DNA from: Planctomycetia bacterium
GTDB lineage: Bacteria; Planctomycetota; Planctomycetia; Gemmatales; Gemmataceae
Assembly (NCBI GenBank): GCA_005772955.1
Contig: SXID01000002.1
Span: forward strand, 1 to 64,000
Direction of reading: 5' to 3'
DNA: 64,000 nt
Shown here: one piece after another, positions 44,099-53,630 of the stretch
Layout: the number at the start of each line of letters is the position of its first letter
Numbering within the stretch: the stretch's first letter is position 1
Notes under the pieces: generated by a model
Databases searched by the model: none
Told to the model about the DNA's origin: nothing
Seen by the model: only the letters and a program-made list of their open reading frames with translations
Program-made: the position numbers and the translations under genes

Positions 44099-45307
44099 TC
44101 ACTCCTCAGCGGGGCCGTGGAAGAGGTTCAGGTAACTGTGGTAGCGGCGACTTGTCACGAACCGGCGGGCGACGGCGTCCTTCACCGCACAACTCGTTTC
44201 GTGCGTGTGCGTGCAGTCCGGGAACCCGCACAGAGGCACGAATGGTCGGAACTCCGGGAAGTAGCCCTCCATCTCTTCCGGCCGCGCGGCCCACAGCGCG
44301 AGTTGCCGCACGCCGGGCGTGTCCACCACCCAGCCGCCGAAGTTCAACTTGATGAGCTGCGAATAGGTCGTGGTGTGCCGGCCCTTCTGGTTCACCTCAC
44401 TCACGGATTTCACCGCGAGCGCGAGGTCCGGTTGGATCGCGTTCAACAGCGACGACTTGCCCACACCGGATTGCCCGGAGAACACCGTCGAGCGTCCGCG
44501 AAGTTGTTCGCGCAGGCGTTCGATGCCGAACCCGGTGCGGGCGCTGCACAGGAACACCGGGATGCCGAGTTGCGCATACAGGCCGATGAGCGGTTGCAAT
44601 TCGACCGCGTCCGCGAGGTCGGACTTGTTCAGGCACAGCACCGGGTTCAGCCCGCCCTGCTGGGCCACCGCGAGGTAACGGTCGATGAGGTGCGGCTTCA
44701 GGTTCGGCTCGACCAGCGACATGACGATGACGAGTTGATCGACGTTCGCGACGACCACGTGTTCCCGGCGCCGGCTCGCACGTGTGAGAACCCCGTGCCG
44801 CGGTTCGACGCGCTCGATCACACCCTCTTCGGGGGCAGAGGACAGCGAACAGAGGTCAGAGGACAGTGAAGACACATCCGTCGGTTCGTCGCTTTCTGAC
44901 TTCTGTTTGCTGCCCTCTGCCCGCGCCGGGCGGATCCACACCACGTCGCCCGTGGTTACAACGCTCCGCTCGTCGGTGGCGAGGCTTTTGAGCAACCGGC
45001 GAACGGCACAGCGGAACACGCGTCCGTCGTCGGTTTCCACGACCGACGCCAGTCCGTGAACGCGCAGCACACGCCCGCGGAGGCATTCGTTCGCGTCCGT
45101 CGCGGGCATGCTGGTGCCGTCGTCCGCTTCGGTCTGCATCACAGTGCGGTAGCGCGACAGGCTGCCCTTCGCGCGCACCCGCTCGCCGGACTGCGCGTCG
45201 TCGGCACGGCCGTCGCCTTCCTTGAAGTCGCGGGTGATGTCGTTCTCGCGCGGCGGCTTCTCCCGGTTCTTCCGAAACTCGACGCGCACTTTCTTCTTCT
45301 TGCTCAT
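44099..45307 (-). CDS. rsgA: ribosome small subunit-dependent GTPase A (circularly permuted GTPase)
   Basis: 402 residues. Late 30S assembly GTPase. OB-fold N-terminal domain (about 75-165), then the permuted G motifs: G4 LCLNKSDLAD, G5 FLCSARTGFG, G1 FSGQSGVGKSSLLNAI, G3 VVDTPGVRQL, and a C-terminal zinc knuckle with LCGFPDCTHTHETSCAV. The N-terminus is longer than E. coli RsgA (about 75 extra charged residues). Residues about 129-159 of the OB-fold are encoded by a palindromic repeat (44833-44922), an unusual in-frame insertion. Stands alone in its orientation. Confidence 0.95.
   Translation of the reverse strand: MSKKKKVRVEFRKNREKPPRENDITRDFKEGDGRADDAQSGERVRAKGSLSRYRTVMQTEADDGTSMPATDANECLRGRVLRVHGLASVVETDDGRVFRCAVRRLLKSLATDERSVVTTGDVVWIRPARAEGSKQKSESDEPTDVSSLSSDLCSLSSAPEEGVIERVEPRHGVLTRASRRREHVVVANVDQLVIVMSLVEPNLKPHLIDRYLAVAQQGGLNPVLCLNKSDLADAVELQPLIGLYAQLGIPVFLCSARTGFGIERLREQLRGRSTVFSGQSGVGKSSLLNAIQPDLALAVKSVSEVNQKGRHTTTYSQLIKLNFGGWVVDTPGVRQLALWAARPEEMEGYFPEFRPFVPLCGFPDCTHTHETSCAVKDAVARRFVTSRRYHSYLNLFHGPAEE
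44833..44922. repeat. palindromic element inside rsgA
   Basis: Arms 44833-44860 and 44895-44922 (28 bp, three mismatches) with a 34-nt loop. The words GACAGAGG/CAGAGGACAG and CTGCCCTCTG match the style of the intergenic element at 53545-53630. It is in frame and codes for a Ser/Glu-rich loop in the OB-fold. Confidence 0.75.
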
Positions 45308-45327
45308 GGTGGAATGTTACACGAGTT

Positions 45328-45359
45328 GGTCGCGCTCCGCTGCGCGTCGCGGCTACGCG
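45328..45359. repeat. half copy of the 13735 intergenic repeat
   Basis: Differs from the right arm of the 13735-13814 element by one missing base. Located in the divergent gap between rsgA and the DUF6807 gene. No partner arm nearby. Confidence 0.8.
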
Positions 45360-45434
45360 ATTGGTGGTTGGTAGATTGACATCCGCCCCCGCCGCGCTGA
45401 CACTACACACACCTTCCCCAACAGGAGCCTCTCA

Positions 45435-46451
45435 ATGCGCTGCTTGTTCCCTGTTCTCGCGCTGCTCGCGCTGCCCGCGTTCGCCGCGGCCGACGACGTG
45501 ACCATCACCGTCGGCAAGGACGTGATCGAGTTCAAAGCCGGTACGACCGTGGTCGCGAAGTACGCCACCGCGGAAACGGTCGCCAAGCCGTACCTGTACC
45601 CGCTGCTCGCGCCCAACGGCGTGCTGCTCACGCGCCCGTGGCCCATGGAAGCGGCCCCGCCGATGGGGACCGTTGACCACCCGCACCAAAAGTCCGTGTG
45701 GTTCTGTCACGGCGACGTGATCCCCGAAGGCATCGAACTGAAGGTGAAGTCGGCGAACAAGGCCGACAAGGGCGTGGACTTCTGGAGCGAAGCGAAGGAC
45801 AAAGACGGCCCGCGGCACGGGAAGATCAAGTGCGTGAAGGTCGGCAAGCCGACGCAGCACGCGAAGAACCACGCGAGCGTCGAGACGCACAACGAGTGGA
45901 TCACCCCGGACGGCGTGAAGATCCTGGAAGAAGTGCGCGTGATTCACCTGATCGACGGTAAGGAAGGCCGCACGTTCACGTTCGACATCGTTCTGAAAGC
46001 GACGGTGTGCCCGATCACGTTCGGCGACACCAAAGAGGGTTCGTTCGGTATCCGGGTTCGCGACGAACTGCGGATGGAGAAAAATACGAAGTACCTCGGT
46101 GGCGACGGGGTGATGACGAACGCCGCAGGGAAGGCCGTGGAGAAAGAGATCTGGGGCTTGCCGAGCGAGTGGGTGGACTACTCCGGGAAGCTCGATGGCA
46201 AGGATGTCGGTGTGACGGTGTTCGACCACCCATCGAACCCGAAGGCGTCGTGGCACGCCCGTGGTTACGGGCTGGTGGCCGCGAACCCGTTCGGCCGCAA
46301 CCACAGCGGGTTCCCGTCGCAGAAGGGCAAGGAAGACCTGCTGAAGATCACAAAGGGCGGCGAGATGAAGCTGAAGTACGGCGTGTACGCGCACACCGGC
46401 GACACCAAGACCGGCAAGGTCGCGGAAGCGTACGAGGCGTTCAAGAAGTGA
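45435..46451 (+). CDS. secreted DUF6807 (PmoA-like) protein
   Basis: 338 residues with a signal peptide (MRCLFPVLALLALPAFAAA) and AGGAG upstream of the ATG. Matches the DUF6807/PmoA family (PF14100, from memory): PYLYPLLAPNGVLLTRPWPM, then DHPHQKSVWFCHGDV with paired His residues, and SEWVDYSGKLDGK. FDHPSNPKASWHARGYGLVA is near the C-terminus. Planctomycete members are linked to sugar and polyol catabolism but their activity is not established, despite the methane oxygenase label. Stand-alone gene. Confidence 0.88.
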   Translation: MRCLFPVLALLALPAFAAADDVTITVGKDVIEFKAGTTVVAKYATAETVAKPYLYPLLAPNGVLLTRPWPMEAAPPMGTVDHPHQKSVWFCHGDVIPEGIELKVKSANKADKGVDFWSEAKDKDGPRHGKIKCVKVGKPTQHAKNHASVETHNEWITPDGVKILEEVRVIHLIDGKEGRTFTFDIVLKATVCPITFGDTKEGSFGIRVRDELRMEKNTKYLGGDGVMTNAAGKAVEKEIWGLPSEWVDYSGKLDGKDVGVTVFDHPSNPKASWHARGYGLVAANPFGRNHSGFPSQKGKEDLLKITKGGEMKLKYGVYAHTGDTKTGKVAEAYEAFKK

Positions 46452-46491
46452 CGCTCGCAATTGCGGGTGGGCCTTCCCACCCGCGTCGCCC

Positions 46492-47745
46492 TTACGCATT
46501 CTCCCCACCGGTGACGCGAGCCGGCTTGCCGTCTTCGTACAGCGTCAGCCGCGTCTGATAGTCGGCGCGGCGTTCCTCGTCTTCGATCAGGTCCAGCGCC
46601 TTCTCCTGCCACTTGATTGCATCATCGAACTCGCCGCACTCGGCACACGCCGCCGCGAGCGTGTCGAGGTATCCCGGTTCGCTCCACTCGGTCAGTTCAC
46701 ACGCGCGTGTCCCACACTCGCGTGCCCGGTCGCCGTTGCGCACATCTGGATCCGGGCACGTCGCCCAGATCCACGCGAGCTGGTTGAACGTGCCCGAACT
46801 GCGCGGGTCACGCTTCAGTGCGTCCATGTGATCGCGCACCGCAGCGGTGTACTTCTTCATCGCGTAGTGAACGCCGGCGCGGTAATTGTACGGCATCACC
46901 GCGTTCGGCGCGAGTTTCACCGCCTCGTTGAAGTCCGCCAACGCGCCTTCAAGGTTGCCGAGCACTTTTCGCGCGTTTCCGCGAATCTCGTACGCCTTCA
47001 GCACGCCCGGCATCTGCTTGATGACCTCGTCGGCGTCGGCGTCCGCGCCGGCGTGGTCGCGCACCAAGAACCGGCAGATCGCGCGGCCCAGGTACGCGAA
47101 CGGATCGCCCGGCTTTCGCGCGAGCGCCAGCGTGAAGTCTTCGACAGCTTCCGCGTACTCGTTCGCCTGCTGATGAATCGTGGCGCGAAGGTGGTACGCG
47201 TCCGCGTTCTTCGGGTCGGCCGCGATTACCGCCGCCGCGTCGTCCGTGGCCGCCGCGTAGTTTTCGAGGTCGAGGTGAAGTTGTGCGCGCCACAACCGGT
47301 AGCGTGTCGCGTTCGCGGGGTCGAACGTGATCGCGTTGTTGAAGTCGGCCAGTGCCTTCTCGCTGTCGCCGCGATCCGCGTGGCACCGAGCGCGCAGCCC
47401 GATCAGCCCAACGCGGGTCGGGTCGAGATTCAGCGCGCGGTCGCAGTCGGTGACGGCCTGATCGTACTGCATCTGCGCGAACAGTTCGGCAGCGCGGTCA
47501 GCGTAGAGTTGGGCGTCAGCCGGCGTGAGGCGAATGGCGTGGTCGAGGTCGTTGAGGGCGCGGACGCGGTCGCCCATTTCGAGGTACGCGTGCGCGCGGA
47601 AGCGATACCCGGCGGAATCGCCGGGTCGCAACCGGATGGCGCGCGAGTAGCACTCGACGGCCTCCTGGTAGTCGCCGGCGGTGAGCGCGCGATGGCCGCG
47701 AGTGAACAAGTCCTGGGCGTCGTCGATGGCGCGGTCGCGTGGCAT
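46492..47745 (-). CDS. tetratricopeptide repeat protein
   Basis: 417 residues built of about nine 34-residue TPRs from residue 10 to 330, for example ALTAGDYQEAVECYSRAIRL and AHAYLEMGDRVRALNDLDHA, with typical small residues at positions 8, 20 and 27. The last segment (about 340-400) carries ALDLIEDEERRADYQTRL. No signal peptide, cytoplasmic scaffold for protein-protein contacts. Divergent from the WD40-like gene at 47880. Partner unknown. Confidence 0.9.
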   Translation of the reverse strand: MPRDRAIDDAQDLFTRGHRALTAGDYQEAVECYSRAIRLRPGDSAGYRFRAHAYLEMGDRVRALNDLDHAIRLTPADAQLYADRAAELFAQMQYDQAVTDCDRALNLDPTRVGLIGLRARCHADRGDSEKALADFNNAITFDPANATRYRLWRAQLHLDLENYAAATDDAAAVIAADPKNADAYHLRATIHQQANEYAEAVEDFTLALARKPGDPFAYLGRAICRFLVRDHAGADADADEVIKQMPGVLKAYEIRGNARKVLGNLEGALADFNEAVKLAPNAVMPYNYRAGVHYAMKKYTAAVRDHMDALKRDPRSSGTFNQLAWIWATCPDPDVRNGDRARECGTRACELTEWSEPGYLDTLAAACAECGEFDDAIKWQEKALDLIEDEERRADYQTRLTLYEDGKPARVTGGENA

Positions 47746-47879
47746 GGCGGCTACGTGTGTCCTGAGTAGTCGTGGCGTACCGAATCGTGCGAACGGTCAT
47801 CGGACAGGATCGGCGGCGCGGGCGCCCGGTTCGGGTATCTTATCCGAGACATGCCGCGCAGTGAAACCGAGATGTAGCG

Positions 47880-48797
47880 ATGCAAGTAATCGAACTGCCC
47901 GAACCGAATTTTGAGCCGCTGTCGCTCAGGTTCGCGCCGGACGGGCTGTTGCTCGCGGCGTGGAGTTGGGGGCGTGTGTGCGTCCTCGACACTGCGCGCG
48001 GAACGGCCGTTGCGATGCTCGGCAAGACAGACGTTGGCCTCGGCTCCCCCGGCGTCGGGTTCACCGCCGACGGGCGCGCGGTCGTCGCGAGTCAGCACCA
48101 CGCCAAGCCGCCGGTTCACGTCTACAACCTCGAATCCGGTGAAGTGCTGCGCCAGTGCCCGGAGCTGCACGGGTCCGCCATCGAAGTGGGACCGGGCGGG
48201 CGGCTCGTCTACCTCACGGTCAACTGGCCCGGCTACTGGGTCGAGATTGTACGCTGGAACCCGCTCACCGGCGAACGCCTGCCCGCGTTCGGGAAGCACA
48301 AGGACTCGCTCAACCAGCTCGCGGTCTCGGCCAACGAGAAGTGGGTCGCGGGGGCGAACGGCGACACCGTTCGCGTCTGGAACCTCGGCGGTCCCAAGTT
48401 GCCGGCACGAGCCACGCGACAATTCACCGCCGACGAATTCACCGCTGAGCACAACCGCCACGGCATCCGCGGACTTGCGATCGCTTCGGACGGCGCGTTC
48501 GTGGCGTTCAACGGGCCGGGCGTGCAGATCGGGAACGTGCGCACGGGCGCATCGTGGACCGTGTCCCCATCTGGAGTGCGTTGGGGTCGAGAAGTCGCGT
48601 TCCACCCGTCGCGCCCGATTCTCGCGTACAGCGGCATGAGTCGTGAGGTCGCGTTCTATGATGCGGTGATGCGTACCGAGTTAAAGCGGTTCGCGTGGAA
48701 CATCGGCAACGTGACCGCGACCGCGTTCAGCGAGGACGGGTTGCGCTGTGCCGCCGCGGGCATGGACAAGGTGGTCGTGTGGGACGTGGACTTGTGA
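47880..48797 (+). CDS. WD40-like beta-propeller protein
   Basis: 305 residues with about six repeated blades of the form LRFAPDGLLLAAWSWGRVCV, VGFTADGRAVVASQHHAKPP, LAVSANEKWVAGANGDTVRV and TAFSEDGLRCAAAGMDKVVV, each ending in a tryptophan/aspartate-type strand (VRVWNLGG, VVVWDVDL). No signal or kinase domain. Propellers of this type are expanded in Gemmataceae. Function unknown; a binding platform is likely. Confidence 0.88.
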   Translation: MQVIELPEPNFEPLSLRFAPDGLLLAAWSWGRVCVLDTARGTAVAMLGKTDVGLGSPGVGFTADGRAVVASQHHAKPPVHVYNLESGEVLRQCPELHGSAIEVGPGGRLVYLTVNWPGYWVEIVRWNPLTGERLPAFGKHKDSLNQLAVSANEKWVAGANGDTVRVWNLGGPKLPARATRQFTADEFTAEHNRHGIRGLAIASDGAFVAFNGPGVQIGNVRTGASWTVSPSGVRWGREVAFHPSRPILAYSGMSREVAFYDAVMRTELKRFAWNIGNVTATAFSEDGLRCAAAGMDKVVVWDVDL

Positions 48798-48903
48798 CCC
48801 GCGCTTTTCCTGGGAGCGTGGACGTCCCGCCTATACCACAACAAGACCCGCCTTCGGGGGAGATTATCTTCACGCCGTTGTCTAACTGAGGAGGTTCCGT
48901 CAG

Positions 48904-49158
48904 ATGAGTTTCGCCGACCGCGTCCGACGCGAGCGCTCCAACAACGTATTCCTCGTGCGCGGCAACGACTCGACTGGCCGTCCCGCGTGGTACTTCCTGC
49001 TGGTCGATCCGGCGAAACGTGCTGCGTTCCGCAAGGCCGCGGCGGACCAACTCGAACTGAACGCGTACGGGCGCATCATCGCGTCCGGGTATGGCACGGG
49101 CCCGCCTGAAGTCGTGCGCGAGCGCATGAAGACCGAGTACGGCTTCACTGGCGAGTGA
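48904..49158 (+). CDS. small hypothetical protein (MSFADRVRRERSNNVFLVRG)
   Basis: 84 residues with a strong GAGGAGG about 10 nt before the ATG. Mixed alpha/beta composition with WYFLLVDPAKRAAFRKAAAD and YGRIIASGYGTGPPEVVRER. Reads like a conserved soluble protein but I cannot place it in a family. It stands between the WD40-like gene and an esterase-like gene, all on the plus strand. Confidence 0.7.
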   Translation: MSFADRVRRERSNNVFLVRGNDSTGRPAWYFLLVDPAKRAAFRKAAADQLELNAYGRIIASGYGTGPPEVVRERMKTEYGFTGE

Positions 49159-49273
49159 GGGTCGGGTGTCTTCCCTGAGAATCGTGCCGGCTCCTCGCCC
49201 GGTCTTCAGACTCGTTCCCCTCACCGCTCGCTCACACAAGAGGGGCGAGCCGAGATAAGACGGAGCATCTCCC

Positions 49274-50005
49274 ATGCTCGACGGCTGGACGCGAACCACT
49301 ATTGGCACGAAGCCCGCTGACGTGTTCGACTCACCCGGCGCACTTCCGCAAGCACTCCTCTACCTCCATTCACTCGCGGAAGAATCGCCCGCGACCGACG
49401 CGACCTTCACCGCCCTCTTGCGGCAACACCGGTTGCGGTGTGTCGTGCCGCACGGTGGTCCGTGCTGGTGGGCTAATCGTGTCTGTGCCGACTTCGATCC
49501 CGAACTCACGCCGGAACGCTACTTGTTCGACGCGGTCGTGCCGTGGTGTGAAGCCACGTGGCAACTCGGGCCGCGTGCGCTTGCGATTGCGGGCGTGGAG
49601 ATGGGCGGGCAGGGCGCGGTGCGACTCGCGTTCAAGCACCCGGAGCGATTCCCAATTGCCGCAAGCATTTCCGGCGCGTTCGACAGCCAGGACTGGTATG
49701 GTCGCGGTACGCCGCTCGACGAGATGTACGACAGCCGCGAGCGTGCCCGTCAGGACACGGCAGTGCTTCACATCCACGCGCACCGCTGGCCGCCGCACCT
49801 GTGGTTCTGCTGCGTGCCGACCGACGCGGCGTGTTATCGCGGCAACGACCGATTGCACGAGAAGCTCACCGCAATCGGCGTTCCGCACACCGCCGACATC
49901 GACACACACGCGAAACCCGGCGTGCATTACGAAGAGCAGATGGCGGGGCCGATGCTCGCGTTCATTGCCGAGGCACTGGCGAAGGAGTCGAAGCGGCTAA
50001 TGTGA
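49274..50005 (+). CDS. esterase-fold alpha/beta hydrolase with altered nucleophile
   Basis: 243 residues of the esterase D/PF00756-like fold: ALLYLHSLAEESPATDATFT, RCVVPHGGPCWWANRVCADF, then the nucleophile elbow GVEMGGQGAVRLAFKHPERF. The canonical G-x-S-x-G is G-V-E-M-G here, with Glu in the Ser position. AASISGAFDSQDW and late VHYEEQM fit the fold. The protein may be catalytically inactive or use another mechanism. Precedes the twin ABC ATPase by 47 nt. Confidence 0.8.
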   Translation: MLDGWTRTTIGTKPADVFDSPGALPQALLYLHSLAEESPATDATFTALLRQHRLRCVVPHGGPCWWANRVCADFDPELTPERYLFDAVVPWCEATWQLGPRALAIAGVEMGGQGAVRLAFKHPERFPIAASISGAFDSQDWYGRGTPLDEMYDSRERARQDTAVLHIHAHRWPPHLWFCCVPTDAACYRGNDRLHEKLTAIGVPHTADIDTHAKPGVHYEEQMAGPMLAFIAEALAKESKRLM

Positions 50006-50051
50006 GCGGGTCCGCTCGCTCTTCGCCGCGATCCAGTCGTATACCACCCGG

Positions 50052-51539
50052 ATGAGCGAGTCACCCAGTGTCTTTGAGTTGGGCCGCGCCACTGTCGTTC
50101 GCGATGGCGGGAGTGTCTTCCGCGACTTCAGTTGGACGATGCGTGAGGGCGAGGCGTGGGCTGTCGTCGGGCCGACCGGTAGCGGCAAGACGACGCTCGC
50201 GGAGGTACTGTTTGGGCGCCACGCGCTCAACGGCGGTTCGCTCCGGTGGCCGCTGTTCGAGCGGTTGCGCGTCGCGGGCAGGAAGATCGACTACCCGTCG
50301 CAGGTGGTCGCGCACGTGAGTTTCCGCGAAGACTCCAGGCTGTTCTCCTACGCGGGCCGCTACTACCAGCAACGGTTCGAGTTCGCGGACAGTGACACCC
50401 CGTTGTCACTTGAACAGTTCTTGCGCACCGGGACGCATGTGAGCGAACCCGACTTCGCGCGCACCTGCGAGCGGTTCGGGATCGCGGAACTTCTGGCGCA
50501 GCCGTTCATGACGCTGTCGAACGGGCAGACACGCCGCGCGAGACTGGCGCGCGCGATGCTCCGCGACCCCGAACTGCTGATCCTCGACGACCCGTTCATT
50601 GGCCTCGACGCCGCGGCGCGGGCCGACCTCGCCGCGATGCTTCACGAACTCGTGAACGACGGCAAGCGCCTCGTGCTGATCTGTCGCGAAGACGCGGTGC
50701 CGAGGTGGGTGACGAGGGTATTGAGGCTCGAAAGACAACCTCTCCCCCCGGCCCCCTCCCCTAAGAAGGGAGGGGGAGTACCGCTCGCTGCGCTCGCGGT
50801 TTCCAACGGCGCGCCTTCTTCTCTGACTCCCCCTCCCTTCTTAGGGGAGGGGGTTGGGGGGAGAGGTTCTTCTGTCATCGACCTACGCGACGTGACGGTG
50901 TCGCACTCCGGTCACACGATTCTGGATCGCGTGTCGTGGAGCGTGCGCGCCGGCGAGCGGTGGGCCGTGCTTGGGCCGAACGGCAGCGGCAAGACCACAC
51001 TTCTCAGCCTCTTGTGCGGCGATCACCCGCAGGCGTACTCGAACGACGTGAGGCTGTTCGGTCAGCGCCGCGGTACTGGCGAAACGATCTGGGACGTGAA
51101 ACGCAACGTCGGGCTGCTGTCGCCGGAGTTCCACCTGTACTTCACGCAACCGCTGACCGCCGAGCGCGCAGCCGCCACGGGGTTCTTCGACACGCTTGCG
51201 GACCGCGCCACGACCGAGGAACAGGACGCACGCGTGCGGGAGTTGTTCGCGGCGTTCGGGATCGCGCACCTCGCCGCCCACGCGTTCAAGTGCCTCTCGA
51301 CCGGCGAACAGCGGCTTGTACTGCTTGCGCGAGCGCTGGTGAAGCGCCCACCGCTCGTGATCCTCGACGAACCGTTTCAGGGACTGGACGCGACCGCGAC
51401 TGTACGCTGCCGCGCCTGGCTCGAAACGGAACTCGGCGCCGACCAGACGTTACTGTTTGTAACGCACGAACTGGCTGAACTTCCGCGCACGGTGACGCAA
51501 ACGCTGCGATTGGAGAAGGGCAAGGTGGTGTCGGGTTAG
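50052..51539 (+). CDS. twin ABC ATPase, ModF-like
   Basis: 495 residues with two ABC ATPase domains and no membrane part, like E. coli ModF (molybdate-linked, unclear role). Domain 1: Walker A GPTGSGKTT at 40-48, signature LSNGQTRRARLARA, Walker B LLILDDPFIGLD. Domain 2: Walker A GPNGSGKTT (about 310), signature LSTGEQRLVLLARA, Walker B LVILDEPFQGLD. The linker (about 229-273) is encoded by a palindromic repeat and reads PLPPAPSPKKGGGVP then PSSLTPPPFLGEGVGGRG. Could be a soluble ATPase or lack its permease. No molybdate transporter is nearby; moaC is far away. Confidence 0.9.
   Translation: MSESPSVFELGRATVVRDGGSVFRDFSWTMREGEAWAVVGPTGSGKTTLAEVLFGRHALNGGSLRWPLFERLRVAGRKIDYPSQVVAHVSFREDSRLFSYAGRYYQQRFEFADSDTPLSLEQFLRTGTHVSEPDFARTCERFGIAELLAQPFMTLSNGQTRRARLARAMLRDPELLILDDPFIGLDAAARADLAAMLHELVNDGKRLVLICREDAVPRWVTRVLRLERQPLPPAPSPKKGGGVPLAALAVSNGAPSSLTPPPFLGEGVGGRGSSVIDLRDVTVSHSGHTILDRVSWSVRAGERWAVLGPNGSGKTTLLSLLCGDHPQAYSNDVRLFGQRRGTGETIWDVKRNVGLLSPEFHLYFTQPLTAERAAATGFFDTLADRATTEEQDARVRELFAAFGIAHLAAHAFKCLSTGEQRLVLLARALVKRPPLVILDEPFQGLDATATVRCRAWLETELGADQTLLFVTHELAELPRTVTQTLRLEKGKVVSG
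50737..50868. repeat. palindromic element inside the twin ABC ATPase gene
   Basis: Arms 50737-50779 and 50826-50868 (43 bp, two mismatches) with a 46-nt loop. It is in frame and encodes the Pro/Gly-rich linker between the two ATPase domains. A degenerate piece (CCCCCGGCCCCCTCACCTGA) lies in the intergenic region at about 16499-16518, so it is a mobile-like repeat family. Confidence 0.92.
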
Positions 51540-51901
51540 CCGCGAGCCGAAGGCGAGCGTAGACCTCTGGCGAAGCGGGTGCCCAACCAGAGCATACTCC
51601 AGGCGAGACCGATCCCCGCGAGACCGGTGCCCATACCGCTACCGCACGAGCGAAACGGTCCGGTGCGCTGAGGCTTGCTCGGCGCGGCCGGGTACATCGG
51701 CGGTGGCGGAGGCTGTTCGGTTTGAAGCACGTTTGGCACCACTGGGCCTTCTGCGACAGGCGCGGGCGGAGTCCATTGCCGGATCGGACGCTCGGGACGT
51801 TTCGACCACGGGTATGGCCCCGGTATGTCGGCCCGCACCGGGGCGGCTTCGGTCGCGAGGAACACCAGAGCGAACAATCCCAAGCACAACGCGCGAGTCA
51901 T
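51536..51901 (-). CDS. small secreted or membrane protein, Pro-rich
   Basis: 121 residues from the ATG at 51901 with CTGAGG upstream. A signal peptide (MTRALCLGLFALVFLATEAA) is followed by Pro-rich sequence (WTPPAPVAEGPVVPNVLQTE, then QPPPPPMYP) and a C-terminal hydrophobic stretch GTGLAGIGLAWSMLWLGTRF that could be a membrane anchor. Its stop overlaps the ABC ATPase stop by 4 bp, tail to tail. No family recognised. Confidence 0.65.
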   Translation of the reverse strand: MTRALCLGLFALVFLATEAAPVRADIPGPYPWSKRPERPIRQWTPPAPVAEGPVVPNVLQTEQPPPPPMYPAAPSKPQRTGPFRSCGSGMGTGLAGIGLAWSMLWLGTRFARGLRSPSARG

Positions 51902-52029
51902 CACTACCTCAGGGTTAGTGGCGAAGGTGAATAGCGGCGCGCGGCCAGACGTGGAAGCCGAGTTTCGACCGCGAGGCACGGCCCCGCCGGGGCCGACGCT
52001 AACCCAGGTTGGAGATGCGCCGACAGCGT

Positions 52030-53535
<1,506 letters not shown>

Positions 53536-53544
53536 AGGAACCCC

Positions 53545-53630
53545 TAGCAGAGGCCAGACGACAGAAGACAGAAGACAGAAGACAGCTTTTTGGTCGTCTT
53601 CTGTTCTCTGCCCTCTGTCCTCTGATTTAC
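53545..53630. repeat. GACAGAAGACAG imperfect palindrome upstream of glgA
   Basis: The left part, 53547-53582, is a tandem run of AGAAGAC. The right part, 53593-53624, is the complementary TCTGTTCTCTGCCC text. Symmetric but with several mismatches. It sits between glgA and the next minus-strand gene and overlaps that gene's 3' flank (stop at 53627). Similar words occur inside rsgA. Confidence 0.7.
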
